DNA from: CAIKZY01 sp044345075
GTDB lineage: Bacteria; Actinomycetota; Actinomycetes; S36-B12
Assembly (NCBI GenBank): GCA_044345075.1
Contig: JBIJBU010000034.1
Location: 1 to 15,403 of the forward strand
Direction of reading: 5' to 3'
Length of the DNA: 15,403 bases
The notes beneath the pieces were generated by a model. That model saw only the letters and a list, made by a program, of their open reading frames with translations, ran no database searches and was not told where the DNA came from. Numbering within the stretch: position 1 is the stretch's first letter; every line of letters starts with the position of its first letter. Positions 14,288 through 15,403 of this stretch are shown here, one piece after another. A program made the position numbers and the translations under genes.

Positions 14288-15202
14288 TTAACCGACAACC
14301 TTCGCGCCGTGCGCCGGGCTCGTCGCCGTCTTCACTGTGCGGCATACGCCAGCTGAAGTCAGCCCCACTGCGATATCGAGTGCATGCTCGTGATCGCGGG
14401 CGAGGAATGCGCAGGTCGGGCCGCTGCCCGACACGATTCCGCCAAGCGCACCCAAGTCATCGCCGGTCTCGAGTACCTGTGCGAGTGACGGGCGCAACGA
14501 GATCGCCGCGGCCTGCAGATCATTGCTCAGCGCCTTGCCGAGAATCACTGCATCTCCGGCGCGAAGCCCTTGCATGAGCAAGTCAGATACATACGGGTCA
14601 GGAACTTCCATGCCCTCACGCAGTCGATCACACTCGCCGTAGACCGCGGGAGTCGAGAGACCGCCTTCGGCAAGAGCGAACACCCAGTGGAAGGAACCGC
14701 GCGCAAGCGCAGACATCAACTTCTCGCCGCGCCCCGTGCCAACAGCAGTGCCGCCGTGGAGTGCGAACGGAACATCGGATCCAAGTTCGGCAGCGAGATC
14801 CATCAAGTCATCACGATCAGTGCTCAGGCGCCACAGCGCATCGCAGGCCACGAGCGCTCCCGCCGCATCGGCACTTCCGCCAGCCATGCCGCCGGCGACC
14901 GGAATTCCCTTGTTCAGGTGCATCGTGACGTCAGCCTCGATGCCCGCATGGGCAGCGAGCAGCATTGCTGCACGGTAGGCGAGGTTCGATTCGTCGACAG
15001 GAAGGTGATCAGCGCCCTCGCCCGAGATCGTCAGCGTGATTCCGGCACCAGGTTCGGCGTAGGTGGCCTTCACTTCGTCACTCAAGCTCACGGCATGGAA
15101 CACGGTGGCGAGTTCGTGATAGCCGTCCTTGCGCAGGGGGCCGACCGACAACTGCAGGTTCACCTTCGCGGGCACGCGAACGATCACGGAAGTCGGGGCC
15201 AT
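14288..15202 (-). CDS. ispE: 4-diphosphocytidyl-2-C-methyl-D-erythritol kinase
   Basis: A 304-residue GHMP-family kinase of the MEP pathway, which phosphorylates CDP-methylerythritol on its 2-hydroxyl toward isopentenyl diphosphate. Signatures are VRVPAKVNLQL (8-18) with the substrate-binding Lys and Asn, the ATP-binding glycine-rich PVAGGMAGGSADAAGAL (101-117), the catalytic Asp in GSDVPF (about 141-146), and the C-terminal GSGPTCAFL loop. Length and all motifs are normal. The ATG lies 18 bp after the rsmA stop with no clear ribosome-binding site between them. rsmA-ispE adjacency is widely conserved in actinobacteria, so the two are probably cotranscribed. A strong hairpin follows the stop. 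Confidence 0.97.
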   Translation of the reverse strand: MAPTSVIVRVPAKVNLQLSVGPLRKDGYHELATVFHAVSLSDEVKATYAEPGAGITLTISGEGADHLPVDESNLAYRAAMLLAAHAGIEADVTMHLNKGIPVAGGMAGGSADAAGALVACDALWRLSTDRDDLMDLAAELGSDVPFALHGGTAVGTGRGEKLMSALARGSFHWVFALAEGGLSTPAVYGECDRLREGMEVPDPYVSDLLMQGLRAGDAVILGKALSNDLQAAAISLRPSLAQVLETGDDLGALGGIVSGSGPTCAFLARDHEHALDIAVGLTSAGVCRTVKTATSPAHGAKVVG

Positions 15203-15220
15203 GGCTTGAGGGTAGGCGTT

Positions 15221-15403
15221 CTAGCGAGCGAGAGCGCGGTAGAGGCTGTCAGCGAGGGCGATGAACTCCGGCAACGTGAGGGCTTCTCCGCGGCGTCCCG
15301 GGTCAATACCCGCGGCACGCAGTGCCTGCTCAGCCGCATCGGGTGACCCGGCCAGCTGAGCGAGTGCGCCGCGCAGGCTCTTGCGACGTTGAGCGAAGGC
15401 CGT
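15221..15403 (-). CDS. rsmA: Ribosomal RNA small subunit methyltransferase A (16S rRNA dimethyladenosine transferase), C-terminal end
   Basis: The frame enters from the right edge and ends at TAG 15221-15223, giving 60 residues of the C-terminal helical domain. The pattern AFAQRRKSLRGALAQLAG, then AAGIDPGRRGEALTLPEF and LADSLYRAL, is characteristic of RsmA/KsgA, which dimethylates two adjacent adenosines near the 3' end of 16S rRNA during 30S maturation. The catalytic Rossmann domain lies outside the window. Position directly before ispE supports the call. Confidence 0.92.
   Translation of the reverse strand, partial: TAFAQRRKSLRGALAQLAGSPDAAEQALRAAGIDPGRRGEALTLPEFIALADSLYRALAR

Noticed and set aside
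14202..14288. Short plus-strand peptide frame starting at GTG 14202
   Set aside because: There is no ribosome-binding site and it spans a strong hairpin, so it is better explained as structured RNA or terminator.

Overview
The window is GC-rich, densely packed bacterial chromosome, almost certainly from a member of the Actinomycetota. The gene set and order (rsmA-ispE, TetR regulator, tRNA-Gln, glmU, prs, rplY, pth, mfd, SurA-like lipoprotein, mazG) resemble the housekeeping block known from Mycobacterium and Streptomyces, and GTG starts are frequent. I cannot place it below phylum from sequence alone.

Layout, left to right. Positions 1-549 hold the 3' end of a plus-strand glycosidase-like gene. 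It runs tail to tail into a long minus-strand cluster at 551-8955. Read in the direction of transcription, this cluster is rplY (bL25), pth, a CysQ-type phosphatase, mfd, a SurA-like lipoprotein, mazG and a DUF885 metallopeptidase-like gene. From pth onward the genes overlap by 4 bp or sit about 2 bp apart, so they probably form one translationally coupled operon for translation maintenance, repair and nucleotide housecleaning. A 157-bp gap with strong RNA-folding potential separates rplY from prs. prs and glmU (9113-11592) form a second tight pair, supplying PRPP and UDP-GlcNAc. A tRNA-Gln(TTG) gene lies just upstream of glmU on the same strand.

Positions 11735-11849 are a divergent regulatory region. 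To the right, a plus-strand two-gene operon encodes a membrane acyl-lipid/acyl-CoA desaturase and a TetR-family regulator (11850-13555, 4-bp overlap). Its promoter region carries a 15-bp tandem repeat with TACG-N4-CGTA symmetry and a perfect 8+8 bp palindrome. These look like operators for a feedback loop controlling membrane unsaturation.

A minus-strand DUF3800-like gene of unknown function (13556-14095) follows tail to tail. The gap between it and ispE (14096-14287) contains a good plus-strand promoter match, two hairpins and a terminator-like structure, so it may encode a small RNA. The window ends with ispE (isoprenoid precursor synthesis) and the 3' end of rsmA/ksgA (16S rRNA dimethyltransferase), both on the minus strand.

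Most of the window is conserved core genome. The parts most worth a second look are the desaturase operator region, the structured rplY leader, the bL25 protein with its C-terminal domain replaced by an alanine-rich tail, and the possible small RNA beside ispE. No CRISPR array, insertion sequence, prophage or defence system was seen.
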